From NCBI GenBank assembly GCA_024741835.1, contig JAENRP010000373.1, forward strand, positions 1 to 40,939: a DNA stretch of 40,939 nt, in the 5' to 3' direction. Below the pieces are notes generated by a model that made no database searches, was not told the origin of the DNA, and saw only the letters and a list, made by a program, of their open reading frames with translations. Both the position numbers and the translations under genes were made by a program. This document shows positions 20,045 to 30,101 of this stretch, in pieces; positions within the stretch are counted from its first letter, which is position 1; each line of letters opens with the position of its first letter. The DNA is from Diplocarpon mali (lineage: Eukaryota; Ascomycota; Leotiomycetes; Helotiales; Drepanopezizaceae).

Positions 20045-20067
20045 ACTCCTAGGCCCAGACTGTAAGT
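20045..20067 (+). repeat. 23-bp module in E1 gag
   Basis: ACTCCTAGGCC-N6-TAAGT form of the ACTC-N15-GAGT core (G to A in the last arm). In frame, reading TPRPRL-x-V. The orthologous copy in E2 is at 28330-28352. Confidence 0.8.
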
Positions 20068-21200
20068 AAATTCTTAAAATACTCCCTTTCTATCAATTGA
20101 AGTTAAGGAAGAATTGATATCTACCCTTATTATATTAGCCCCTCTCTTTTCAACTACTTAATAAGCCGAAATCGCGAACCTTATTAGCGCTGCTATAGCT
20201 ATTGCTTTTTAAAATAATACTATTGCCCCTTCTTCCTTAAGTACTAGCCCTTAAAATACTCAGTCCTTTACCGCCGACTTACTGCCTCTCTTAAACTACT
20301 ACCTTTTAATTATCTAACCTTTAGTCCTAGCCATTGACCCTTATCGAATTAAGTACCTTTAAACCTATTTTAGCAACTACTAAGGCGAAATCACTTATAA
20401 TACTTAAAAGATAGCTATAAAGGTATTTATTTAAAAGTACTTAGGCAACTTCACTTTAGAAGAGGACTAGATTATTGCTTACTTTAAGTGTATAATAGGT
20501 AAAGCTTAGAATTTAATCTTATAATATATAGATCTTATCTTTACTAATAAGTTTATATACGCTATTAATATCCTTAAGGTCTTAGATCAAAGGTTCTTTA
20601 ATTATAACTATATTTAATCTGCTAAGCTTAAATATAGTAGGCTAACTATAGATTTAATATTATATAATAAGTTCTAATCTAAATTTATTACCCTTATAAT
20701 AGCTAGTAAAATCAATTAATCTTATTAGTTTGATAATATTTATAAAAAGGTCTCCTTAGTTTTAAAGAACAACCTTTAAATAGAGAAGTATAAAATAAAT
20801 AATAATTATACTACTTTAGATAAGTTCTTAGCTATTGCGAATCGCAAAGCTTATAATATCAAATAAGAAGAAGCCTATAATGCTTAATAAGTCGCTCCTA
20901 CTATTGCGTTCTTCCCTTTGAAGGACCGCGTCCTTAGTATATTGAAAAGGGAGTTATAAAGACCTATAGTTATAGCTACTTCCTTAGCTCCTTGCACTTA
21001 TTCTCCTTTGCCGGCGGCCTATTAAGAAAGGTCTGCTAGCCTAAAGCCGTCGTTTAATCTCTATTATAATTGCAAAGCCTTTAGTTATTATACAATAGAC
21101 TGCCTTAAGCTAAAAAAGTAAGGCAAGTTTATAATAGCTAAAGTTAAGATAGAAAACGACCTACTATTAAGAAACTACTAAACTATAGCAAAGACTCCTA

Positions 21201-21800
21201 TTATAATATAAGTTATAATTTATAAAAAGACTTGGATTTTAATTCCTACTTATTAATAAGCGGCTACTAGTTCTTAATTCCTATAGAACTAGCTTAAAAT
21301 AGATCATTTATTAAAATAGTTACTTATATTAATAGTAGAGCTAATATTTTCGGTATTATTAAGACGTCTTTAGCTTACTAGCTCTTTTAAAGACTTAAGG
21401 TAAAGTTTATTAAATTGCTTAAACCGATTATTCTTATTAGCTATAATAGTCTTAAAGGAGAAACTATTCGATTTGCTATCTTACTTACCTTTATAATTAA
21501 TAGGTAATAAATAAACTTCCCTTTCTTAATTATAAGCTTAAGAGCAACTGACGTTTTAATTAATAGGAAGTTCCTAGAGTACTATAACCTTAAATAATCC
21601 TATAGAAAAGGGAAAAACAGTATCTCTTAGCTTAAGGATATACCTATTATCCCTTACTTTAATTAATATATACTAATCAATCTCTTATAGCTAATAAAAC
21701 CCTTAATAGCCTAATAAGACGTCGATCGTTAAGCAGCTATAATAGATGCTAAGGATAAAGACTTAAGAATGGCCTAAGCCTAGCTTTTAGTATTAATAAG
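21201..21800 (+). pseudogene. E1 aspartic protease
   Basis: INSRANIFGIIKTSLAYQLF-like sequence near 21330 stands for D-S-G-A-x-x-x-F-I-D with Asp read as Asn. PFLIISLRATDVLINRKFLE (about 21515-21575) is the conserved P-F-x-I-x-x-x-x-A-x-D-x-L-x-G-R-x-F-L end of gypsy proteases. Family role: cutting Gag-Pol. The catalytic Asp is lost through a G-to-A change. Confidence 0.75.
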
Positions 21801-21819
21801 TAATAACGCTTTGAATCTC

Positions 21820-21977
21820 ACTCTTAGTCCCAGCCTGCAAGTGAAATCTGCGATCTTGAATCCTACTCCTAGTCCTAGCCTGCAAGTAAAATCTGCGATT
21901 TCGAATCCTACTCCTAGTCCTAGCCTATAAGTGAAATCTGCAAACTCGAATCTTACTCCTAGTCCTAGCTTGCAAAT
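21820..21977 (+). repeat. Four in-frame 23-bp modules in the E1 protease-RT linker
   Basis: Cores start at 21820, 21865, 21910 and 21955, spaced 45 bp (15 codons). They read T-L/P-S-P-S-L-Q/x-V/M in the pol frame. The last copy ends AAAT in place of GAGT. E2 has three units here (30102-30214), so the array has gained or lost one whole unit since the two split. Confidence 0.9.
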
Positions 21978-23300
21978 GGCCTCTTATAGACCTAAGGATA
22001 GCAGTTTCTTTAAAGACTTAAAAAGAGATCTGAACTATATAAAGAAGGCCTTATTAAGAGTATTAGACTCCTTACTCCCTCTTTTAGTAAAGAGAAATGC
22101 TCTATTAAAGACGGCTTACTAAATTAGCTTAATCTTAGCCTTAGCAATTAGCGCCTTCTACTACTACTTTATAATTAAGGTAAGACAAGCTATATAAACT
22201 TAAGAACTAGCATTTAAAGAGTTCATATTTGTAAGCTCTATTTATAATCTAGATTAAGAAATCAATCGCTAAGAAATCAATCGCTAAGAATCAGTTAAAT
22301 AGGCTGAAATTAGCTCCTTTAGCCTTAGTTCAGCGCTATAAGCTAAGTATAAGAGCAATAATAAGCTAATAGACTAGAAGCTCTTGCCTTAGTACGCTAA
22401 GTTTAAGAATGTCTTTAATCGCTAGGCCTTTAATTAGCTATTAAAACCTAAGCTAAGGGTAGATCATAAAATCGAGCTAATAAGCGAGAATAACTTAATA
22501 ATCGAACCCTTCTATCGCCTTATTGATAAATAGCTCTTAAAGGTTAAGAGATATATTCTTAAGAACCTATATAAAGGATTTATTAAAGCTTTAAGTTCTC
22601 CTTAAGTAGCTCTAATCCTCTTTATTAGAAAAGCTAATAGCTCTTTACGTTTATATATCGACTATCGGAAACTGAACGCCTTAATAAAGAAAGACCCTTA
22701 CCTAATTCCTTTTATTAATAAGATAATAGTACGTATATTAAAAGCTTGTGTTTTTATAAAAATCGATATATAATAAGCCTTTTACTATATTTGCATATTA
22801 GCTGATACTAAAGACCTAACTACCTTTCGCACGCGTTATAAGACTTATAAATATAAGGTTTTACTATTTAGGCTAATAAATAGGCCTGCTACCTTTTAGT
22901 AGTTTATTAATAATATTCTCTTAAACTACCTTAATGATTTTTATTCTACCTATTTAAATGATATTTTAATCTACTTAGAAAACTCCCTTAACTATAAGAT
23001 TTATATTAAGAAGATCTTAGGAATTCTTTAATACTATAGCCTTTAAGTAGATATTAAGAAAAGCGAGTTTAGGGTTATTAAGACTAGGTTCTTAGGGTTT
23101 ATTATTAAAGTTTATAGAATTAAGGTAGACCTTAGTAAGGTCTTAGTCATTTAGGAGTAGAAATACGCTAAGAATATATATAGTATATAAAGCTTCTTAG
23201 GTTTTTATAACTTCTATCGAAGGTTTATTAAAGGCTATAGTTATATTTGCCAACCTTTAATAGCTTTTATAGGAAACGTTCCTTTTGATTTTAATAACGC
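21978..23300 (+). pseudogene. E1 reverse transcriptase
   Basis: The stop-free part 21931-22122 is the linker after the module array. In RT proper, ALILFIRKANSSLRLYIDYR (about 22611-22670) and KLNALIKKDPYLIPFI are fingers/palm motifs. FIKIDI near 22757 keeps the first catalytic Asp. RPATF-x-QFINNIL follows, and TYLNDILIYL with YLND at 22951-22962 is the Y-L-D-D box with one Asp changed to Asn. SFLGFYNFYRRFIKGYSYIC (about 23193-23252) is the usual end of gypsy RT. Confidence 0.92.
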
Positions 23301-23858
23301 TTATAAGAAAGCTTAGAAAGCTTTGCACTTAAGCCTTTAAACGATCCTGATTTTATACTACTATTACCCTTAGAAGTAGATAAGGCTTAAGACCGACGCC
23401 TTTAATAGCGTAATTGCCAGCGTACTCTTTTAACTCTAGGAAGATAATAACTACTACTTAATTAGGTACTTTTTAAAGATAATAAATAACGCTAAGCTAA
23501 ATTACCTTATTTATAATAAGGAGCTCTTAGCGATTTTTAAATCGTTCTATTAATATAAGGCAGAGCTACTTAAGGCCTAGAAAATAGTATATATATATAT
23601 ATAGATTATAAAGCCCTTAAGTACTTTATAATAACTAAGGACTTAATAGCCTAGCAGGCTCGCTAGGCGGAGTTCTTCGCTAACTTTAACTTCCTTATTA
23701 TATACTAAATAGGTATAACAAATACGCTAGCTAATATACTCTTATATCAAGACTAGGAGCTAACCCCTCTTAAGGCCAGGAAACGAGCTTTACGCTATTA
23801 GTAGCTCTTGCTTAATAATAAGCTTTTTATAGAAGTACTTACTATTAGAAACGATTCT
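23301..23858 (+). pseudogene. E1 RNase H
   Basis: LKTDAFNSVIASVLF (about 23388) carries the first catalytic Asp, KLNYLIYNKELLAIFKSFY (about 23498) the Glu of the Y-x-x-x-x-K-E-L-L-A-I motif, and a following I-I-K-P-L stretch matches D-H-K-x-L with Asp/His lost. The tether region runs on to the module at 23859. Role: removal of template RNA. Confidence 0.85.
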
Positions 23859-23881
23859 ACTCCTAGGCCTAGCCTACAAGT
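23859..23881 (+). repeat. 23-bp module at the E1 RNase H-integrase boundary
   Basis: Core ACTCCTAGGCCTAGCCTACAAG plus T, in frame as TPRPSL-x-V (Q codon CAA intact here). Single copy; E2 has its equivalent at 32094-32116, ending CGAGT. Confidence 0.85.
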
Positions 23882-25190
23882 GATAATTGTGCCAATCGCG
23901 CTAATAGAGGCACCTGCCGACCTAATATTAAGGGTTAAGTATAATATAGCGAGCTATTATATTATTAATAAGGTCATTTAAGCTAATAAGACCTCCCTTA
24001 AGCTATAAAAGTTCCGAGATAAAGCGTAGAGCTATAGCCTTAATTATAAACTTAGCTAAAGCAAACTCTTCTTCTAAGGTAGACTTATTATGCTATCTTA
24101 ACCTCTTAAACTACGAATAGCCTTGATTCGTTATATATATAAGCAACCTTGTATCGCATATATTAGAATTGGGAAAATAAGGCTTTTAATAAGAAGAAAA
24201 TACTATTAGAAAAGCCTTAGTAGTAATATTAGTACTTATATCTAGAACTATTGTTATTTGAGAATAAAAGCTTATTATAATAAGACCCTCGGTTTCTTAT
24301 AACCTTTGCCAATTCCTAAATAAGCTTACTAATACTTAATAATAGATTTTATAGAGCTTTTGCTTAACGAACTCAGCTACGACTTTGCACTAGTAATAAT
24401 AGACCGATTATTAAAGAAGGTAGTATTAATCCTATACTATAAGACAGTTAATGTAAAAGGCTTTATAGAGTTGTTTTTAATTTACTAGATATACTATTTC
24501 AATATACCTGATTCAATTCTATTAGATAAAGGCGCTTAATTCGTCTCTACCTTTTGAAAGGAGCTCTATTAGATACTAAATATAAAGGTTAAGCTAACTA
24601 TAGCTTATAATCCTAATATCAATAGGTAAATTAAGATTATAAACTAATACTTAAAATAATGCCTCCGACCGTTCTACTTATACTATTAAGATAATTGGAG
24701 TCGTCTCTTACCTTTAATAGATATTACTTAATTAACTTTACCTTATGAATCCCTAGGGCAAATTTCCCCTTTCTAAGTGCTAAATAGCTATAAAGCTCGC
24801 TCCTCTTAGAATTTAATTAACTTAAAACCTTTATAGATAGCAATTAAGAGATTAAATTATAAAACGGCACTTTATATAGCTATTAGAGCTTAAAAAGTAG
24901 TCTAATTCGCTCAATTATCTCTTTAAGTATAATAGGCTAAAATAAAATAGCTCGCAGATCTCTACTGCTAGCTAGTTGATTAGACTATAAGAGATAATAT
25001 ACTAATTAGTACTAAAAACTGGAAACTGGACCGGCTAAGCCGAAAGCTCTCTAATAAGTAGTATAGCTTAGTAAAAGTACTAAAAAAGGTAGGAGAAAGC
25101 TAAAAGCTATAATTGCCTAATTCGCTCTATTTGATTTACCCTATTTTCCACTTGCACTTATTGCGTAAATACCTTCCTAACCCCTTACTA
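23882..25190 (+). pseudogene. E1 integrase
   Basis: The H2C2 zone (about 24130-24260) reads CIAYIRIGKIRLLIRRKYY, then ISTYI and NYCYLRIKAYYNKTLGF, with some Cys/His lost. In the core, YLIIDFIELLLNEL (about 24335) and ILLDKGAQFVSTF (about 24517) keep two Asp. In INRQIKIINQYL-like sequence (about 24620) the catalytic Glu now reads Lys. The GPY/F-like end LPNSLYLIYPIFHLHLLRKY is near 25107-25166. DDE layout with one residue lost by G to A. Confidence 0.88.
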
Positions 25191-25460
25191 AGATAAGTTT
25201 AGGAACCTCCTGCCCTAATTAAAGTGCTATTAGAATAGGAGGAATAAGAGATAAAAGAAATAATTAGATCTTATATTCAAGCTAAGAAGCTCAAATATCA
25301 GATTAAGTAGAAAGGAGCTAATAAAGACCTCGAATAGTACCTATGCTCTAATACTATAATAGCGCTATATGCTATTTGAAATTTCCATTTAAAAAACCCT
25401 TAAGCTAAAGGGCTACCAAGGGCACTATTAAGCTAGCTTAGGTCATATAATAATAGAGTT
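25191..25460 (+). pseudogene. E1 integrase chromodomain
   Basis: A frame after the GPY/F part reads EIKEIIRSYIQAKKLKYQIK, a TAG (Trp in relatives), KGANKDLE, a TAG, then YLCSN. This is the chromodomain pattern E-x-E-x-I-L-D-x-R-x-x-x-x-x-x-x-Y-x-V-K-W-K-G. The domain binds modified histone tails and guides chromovirus insertion to heterochromatin, which suits the nested layout here. Aromatic cage Trp codons have become TAG. Confidence 0.82.
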
Positions 25461-25523
25461 GACGATTATAGGGAACTAAAGGATAATACGCCTATAGATA
25501 TAATTGCGCAGGCGCAGTTTTTC

Positions 25524-25537
25524 AAAGGGGGGGGTAG
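25524..25537 (+). promoter_or_regulatory. E1 polypurine tract
   Basis: AAAGGGGGGGGTAG directly before the 3' LTR start at 25538. E2 has AAAGGGGGGAGGTAG in the same place. It would prime plus-strand synthesis. Confidence 0.85.
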
Positions 25538-25789
25538 TATTACAGCCGCATTATATGCATATTATATAAACGGTTATATTACGTATCAAAGTCAAATGCA
25601 CGCTAAAGTAGCGAGGTAGCTAGATCACGTGCACGCTAGTAAAGTACCTGTACTTATTCTAAAGGAGCTCTACTAAAGACTCTCTCTTCTTCTTCATCTT
25701 TTCTTCTTTATTATATAGCGTACCTCTTAAGGTAATATAGTCAGCGTTCGATTCTCGACCTACTATACGCTCCAGAGCAAGTCGTAATA
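25538..25789 (+). repeat. E1 3' LTR
   Basis: 252 bp, starting TATTACAGCC (TGTTACGGCC in the 5' copy) and ending GAGCAAGTCGTAATA. It is followed by the TSD at 25790-25794. Confidence 0.93.
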
Positions 25790-25794
25790 GGTAG
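25790..25794. repeat. TSD of E1, right copy
   Basis: GGTAG, identical to 18556-18560; the D frame resumes across it. Confidence 0.92.
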
Positions 25795-26196
25795 TAGTAA
25801 AACGCTTAGAACTCTCTAAAGATAATAAAGTACTTAGATCAAGGCTTATCTTTAAAATAAAAAGAGACTAAGATAGGGAAATCTCTTAATAGAAGGTCAG
25901 ATTTGTTATATAAGGCTATATATAATAATAAGGTCGAGATTGTAACTAAACCTTCGCTAGCGTTTGCAAATCTGCTATTTAAAAGATTGCAATTTCGCTT
26001 ATAGCTCTTTATAACTTCGAGCTAGATTAGTTTAATATTAAGATAGCTTTCCTTAATTTAAAAGCTGACTCTAATATCTATATTAAGTTACCTCTTAGAT
26101 ATACTTAAGATAAGGTCGTTCTTTTACCTTAAGACTACTATCTTAAGCTTCTTAAGGCCTTATATAGCTTGAAGCAATCTTTACAACTATAGTAAG
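25795..26196 (+). pseudogene. Copia D pol part 2: reverse transcriptase, N-terminal half
   Basis: Continues the D frame after E1. NKVLRSRLIFKIKRD (about 25829) matches the copia block K-V-L-x-x-R-W-V-F-K-x-K. TFASVCKSAI is followed by ALYNFELDQFNIKIAFLNLK (about 26009-26065), which holds the first catalytic site (D read as N). YIKLPLRYT and LLKALYSLKQSL-like sequence (about 26150) follow. The solo LTR interrupts the frame just after the L-K-Q-S motif, and the frame resumes at 26443. Confidence 0.88.
26192..26196. repeat. TSD of solo LTR, left copy
   Basis: GTAAG, repeated at 26438-26442. Confidence 0.92.
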
Positions 26197-26437
26197 TGTT
26201 ACGACTGGCTCTGGAGCGTACAGTGGGGCGAGAATCGAACGCTGACTGTATTACCTCAAGAGGTACGCTATATAATAGAGAAGAAAAGATGAAGAAGAAG
26301 AGAGAGTCTTTAGTAGAGCTCCTCTAGAATAAGTACAGGTGCTTCACTAGCGTGCACATGATCCAGCCACCTTGCTACCTTAGCGTGCACCTGACTTCGA
26401 CACGTGATAATACCGCGCACGTGATGCGGCCGTAACA
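26197..26437 (-). mobile_element. Solo LTR of the E family, inverted, little RIP
   Basis: 241 bp, from TGTTACGACTGGCTCTGG to GCGGCCGTAACA on the plus strand. Its reverse complement aligns with the E1 and E2 LTRs over the full length. The perfect 5-bp TSD GTAAG shows a separate insertion reduced by LTR-LTR recombination. Unlike the other LTRs it keeps many CA and TG dinucleotides (for example CACGTGATGCGG), so it is the best available sequence of the LTR before RIP. Confidence 0.95.
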
Positions 26438-26442
26438 GTAAG
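26438..26442. repeat. TSD of solo LTR, right copy
   Basis: GTAAG, identical to 26192-26196. Confidence 0.92.
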
Positions 26443-26908
26443 AAAAGCTACGGTCTAAGCTGCAAAAGCTTGATTTTCAACCTCTTAATACTAACAATTA
26501 CATATATATTAACTGCGCCTCTCGGATTCTTATTATCACCTATATTAACGACTTCCTTATAGTAGCAAAGAAGGGTGATATATATGATAAGTTTAAGAGA
26601 GATCTTCGCAACCTCTTCGAAATCATAGGTGGCGAACCGGCTAACTACTTCTTAAGAGTATATATAGTTAGAGATTGATAAAATAGAATAATCTCACTTT
26701 GTTAAAATACCTACGTTGATAAGGTTTTTAAATGTTTTTATATAACTAATTGCAAGAGCGTACTAACGCCTTTTGCTAGTAGCTATAAAGTTTATATAGT
26801 CAAATTTGAAGGCTAAGCCACTCTATAGGAAGTAAAGCTATATTAAGAAATCTGCGGTTCTCTATAGTACCTTACGCACTATATGCATTAGGATATACTA
26901 TACCACTG
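26443..26908 (+). pseudogene. Copia D pol part 3: reverse transcriptase, C-terminal half
   Basis: Follows the solo LTR in frame. NCASRILIITYINDFLIVAK holds the Y-V-D-D box as Y-I-N-D at 26541-26552. Then come DKFKRDLRNLFEIIGGEPAN and NYFLRVYIVRD, NTYVDKVFKCFYITNCKSVL with TPF, and CGSLQYLTHYMH-like sequence (about 26848). Few stops interrupt it, so this segment is one of the least RIP-affected coding parts. Element E2 breaks it at 26913. Confidence 0.88.
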
Positions 26909-26913
26909 CTTTA
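26909..26913. repeat. TSD of E2, left copy
   Basis: CTTTA; the right copy is CTCTA (34024-34028), a single C/T difference. Confidence 0.8.
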
Positions 26914-27163
26914 TATTACGGCCGCATCATATATACGGTTATATCACATATCGGTCAGGTGCATAAAGTCAGGTGCACGCTAAGGTAGTAAGGTAGCTAG
27001 ATCATATATACGCTAGTAAAGCACTTATACTTATTCTAGAGGAGTTCTATTAAAGACTCTCTTTTCTTTATCTTTTCTTTTCTATTATATAGCATACCTC
27101 TTAAGGTAATACAGTTAGCGTTCGATTCTCGCCCTATTATATATTCTAAAGTAAGTTGTAATA
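26914..27163 (+). repeat. E2 5' LTR
   Basis: 250 bp, TATTACGGCCGCATC to GTTGTAATA. More mutated than the 3' copy, which ends GTCGTAACA. The self-priming tract ATCTTTTCTT is at 27070-27079. Confidence 0.92.
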
Positions 27164-27164
27164 T

Positions 27165-27174
27165 AAGAAAAGAT
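27165..27174 (+). promoter_or_regulatory. Putative self-primed primer-binding site of E2
   Basis: AAGAAAAGAT one base inside the LTR edge, reverse complement of ATCTTTTCTT at 27070-27079. Same geometry as in E1. Confidence 0.45.
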
Positions 27175-28160
27175 TAACTCAACCTTTGCTAAGAAGCTTG
27201 ATATTTACCTCCTTTAGAATCGTCACTTCGAACTACCTTAAGCAACTCGATCTCGACTCTTCTACTACAAACTGCCTTAAGCAACTTGTATATAGCGCCT
27301 AGATCTTACTAATCTAGTTTTCAAAGAAAGCTAAATAACAACCTTCGAATATAAGATCAGTTCGTTTTTTCGACCCTTTACCTATTCTATTTAGCAAACG
27401 GAGATTTACCTTTAATTTCAATTCGAAAAAAATTTATTTACTATACCCTCGCTTTGCTAGCATAGGCTGCTGCCTAGAGCAGTATAATAGCTTTTCTCTT
27501 TTTGACTTTCTCCCTCCTTTATAAATAACTCTATATTACTCTTTTTTATCGACCTTATACTTATTGATAATATACTTATCGATAACTCTCCTTATACTCT
27601 TCAAAGCTCTTTACTTCTTCTTTCGAAACCCTTGAATACAACTCGACTCTTTAAAGATACCTCCTTGCGAATAAGTCGTCGACCTTCTCTATACTTCCTA
27701 TCGACCTATACTTATCGACCTATACTTATCGACTCTTCCTTATACTTTTCGAAGCTCCTTACTCCTTCTTTCGAATACTTAGGTACGAAACTAAAGGACC
27801 TATACTTATATATATATATAGAGACTTAGTCAGCCTTAATAGGTTATACTATACTATTAAAGACTAGGTCAACTTTAGTAGAGTAATAAGCTTTAGATCC
27901 TTAGACCTTACTTCCCTAGATTTGCACTGCACCCTTAGGCAACCTTATTATAACTCTTAATTAGTGAAGAGACGTGATCCTAAAGTAAAACCTTCTTTCT
28001 TAAGATCTATAAATCTATAATACCTTAATATATACTCTACTAGAAGGCTTTAAGAACGTATATAGCTTTGCCTATACTAATCTTCTCCCTTTTAAATAGG
28101 TTACTATTTAGTATTAAGTCCCTTTAAACTAAATTAGATAATATAAAGAGAGTTAATACT
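27175..28160 (+). other. E2 leader region
   Basis: About 1 kb matching the E1 leader. It contains a tandem CGACCTATACTTAT repeat near 27700-27730 and the small ORF at 27632-27829. No other gene is visible. Confidence 0.5.
27632..27829 (+). CDS. Small leader ORF of E2 (65 aa)
   Basis: Counterpart of the 67-aa frame in E1 at the same distance from the LTR, with the same start (MNTTRLFKD) and end (DLYLYIYIET). Substitutions and small in-frame length changes separate the two. Product unknown; it may be an upstream ORF, a Gag start, or chance. Confidence 0.3.
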   Translation: MNTTRLFKDTSLRISRRPSLYFLSTYTYRPILIDSSLYFSKLLTPSFEYLGTKLKDLYLYIYIET

Positions 28161-28199
28161 TAGGACCTTTAATCTTATACCACTTAGGAGAAGTAAAAG

Positions 28200-29550
28200 G
28201 TTAACCGCACCTCTACTAGGCCTTACTGCTACTAGTTCCAGTTCTATAGGCCTTACTGCCAATCCTAGTCCTAAAGATATTCCCCCTCCGGAGCTCACTT
28301 AAGAAGCTACCTCCTTTAATACAGACTTTACTCTTAGGCCCGGCCTATAAGTAGATTCTTAAAATACTTCCCTTCTATTAATTAAAGTTAAGGAAGAACT
28401 GATATCTACCTTTACTATATTAGCCCCTCTCTTTTTAGCTGCTTAATAGGTTGAAATTGCGAACCTTATTAGTACTGCTATAGCCGCTGCTCTTTAAAAT
28501 AATACTACTGCCCCTTCTTCCTTAAGTACTAGCCCTTGGAATACTTAATCCTTTACCGCCGACTTACTACCTCCCTTAGACTATTACCTCCTGATTATTA
28601 GACCTTTAATCCTAGCTATCGACTCTTATTAAATTAAGTACCCTTAAACCTATTTTAGTAACTATTAAGGCGAAATTACTTATAACGCTTAAAAGATAGC
28701 TATAAAGGTATTTATTTAAAAGTACTTAAGTAACTTTACTTTAAGAAAGGATTAAATCACTACCTACTTTAAATATATAATAGGTAAAGCTTAAAACCTA
28801 ATCTTATAATATATAGATCCTATCTTTACTAGTAAGTTTATATACGCTATTAATATCCTTAAGGTCTTAGATCAAAGGTTCTTTAATTATAACTATATTT
28901 AATTTGCTAAGCTTAAATATAATAGGCTAACTATAGGTTTAATATTATATAATAAGTTTTAATTTAAATTCGTTACTTTTATTATAATTAGTAAGATCGA
29001 TTAGTCTCGCTAGTTCGATAATATTTGTAAAAAGGTCTCCTTAGCCTTAAAGAATGACCTTTAAGTAAAGAAGTATAAAATAAATAATAATTATACTACT
29101 TTAGATAAGTTCTTAACTATTGCAGACCGCAAGGCTTATAATATTAAATAAGAAGAAGCTTATAATACTTGATAAATCGCCTTTGCTATTGCGTTCTTCC
29201 CTTTAAAGGACCGCGTCCTTAGTATATTAAAAAGGGAGTTATAAAGACCTATAGCTATAGCTACTTCCTTAGCTCCTTATACTTATTCCCTTTTGCCGGC
29301 GGCCTATTGAAAAAGGTCTATTAGCCCGAAGCTGTTGTCTGGTCTCTATTATAACTACAGAGCCCTTAATCACTATGCAATAGATTACTTTAAGTTAAAG
29401 AAGTAGGGCGAGTTTATAATAGTTAAAGTTAAGATAGAAAACGACCTGCTATTAGGAAACTGCTAAGCTATGGTAAAGACTCTTACTATAGTATAAGTTA
29501 CAATTTATAAAAAGACTTAGATTTTGATTCTTGCCTATTGATAGGCGGCT
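28200..29550 (+). pseudogene. E2 gag with zinc knuckle
   Basis: Matches E1 gag in order: short Ser/Thr minisatellite, one module (28330-28352, TLRPGL-x-V), capsid-like part (about 28600-29250) and zinc knuckle (about 29341-29382, YYNYRALNHYAIDY). Here the His of C-x2-C-x4-H-x4-C is kept while Cys residues read Tyr, the complement of the damage in E1. Many TAA/TAG stops. Confidence 0.8.
28330..28352 (+). repeat. 23-bp module in E2 gag
   Basis: ACTCTTAGGCCCGGCCTATA plus AGT; orthologous to 20045-20067 in E1. Confidence 0.8.
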
Positions 29551-30095
29551 GCTAATTCTTAGTTCTTATAGAATTAGCTTAAAATAGATCATTTATTAAA
29601 ATAGTTGCTTATATTAATAGTAGAGCTAATATTTTTAGTATTATTAAGACGTCTTTAGTATATTAGCTCTCTTAAAGACTTAAGGTAAAGTTTATTAAAC
29701 TGCTTAAACTAATTACCCCTACTAGCTATAATAGCTTTAAAGGAGAAACTATTCAATTCGCTATCTTACTTACCTTTATAATTAATAGGCGATAAATAAA
29801 CTTCCCTTTTTTAATTATAAGCTTAAAAGCAATCGACGTTTTGATTAATAGGAAGTTCTTAAAGCACTATAACCTTAAATAGTCTTATGAAAGGGGAAAA
29901 AATAGTATCTCTTAGCTTAAGGATATACCTATTATCTCTTACTTTAATTGATATATACTAATCGATCTCTTATAGCTAATAAAACCCTTAATAGCCTAGT
30001 AAGATATCGATTGTTAAGCAGCTATAATAGATGCTAAGGACGAAGACCTAAGAATAGCCTAAGCCTAGCTCTTGGTACTAATAAGTAATAACTCG
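29551..30095 (+). pseudogene. E2 aspartic protease
   Basis: INSRANIF (about 29619) again has Asn for the catalytic Asp. FLIISLKAIDVLINRKFL (about 29808-29861) is the conserved protease end. Same role and same loss as in E1; since the D-to-N change is shared, it may predate the split or be a repeated RIP hit. Confidence 0.72.
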
Positions 30096-30101
30096 AATTC
30101 T

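Larger units (their letters stand above)
19850..21200 (+). pseudogene. E1 gag with zinc knuckle
   Basis: Plus-strand frame with TAA/TAG stops. A low-complexity Ser/Thr/Pro N-terminus holds one 23-bp module (20045-20067, TPRPRL-x-VNS). The capsid-like part (about 20300-20950) includes a YFSNY-x-GEITYNT segment and NKFIYAINILKVLDQRFFNY. The zinc knuckle is at about 21062-21103: YYNCKAFSYYTIDC keeps two Cys of C-x2-C-x4-H-x4-C and has Tyr for the first Cys and the His, while E2 keeps that His. Role: particle assembly and RNA binding. Confidence 0.8.
18561..25789 (+). mobile_element. Ty3/gypsy chromovirus E1 (7229 bp), RIP-degraded
   Basis: Full element with 252-bp LTRs (18561-18812, 25538-25789) and TSD GGTAG. 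Plus-strand order: leader, gag with a zinc knuckle, protease, RT, RNase H, integrase with H2C2 motif, and a C-terminal chromodomain. The order RT-RH-IN defines Ty3/gypsy, and the chromodomain places it in the chromoviruses. All genes carry TAA/TAG stops. It sits inside the RT region of copia D. Six 23-bp modules lie at three linkers. Its sister E2 is 7110 bp and differs mostly by transitions and by repeat-copy number. Confidence 0.95.
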
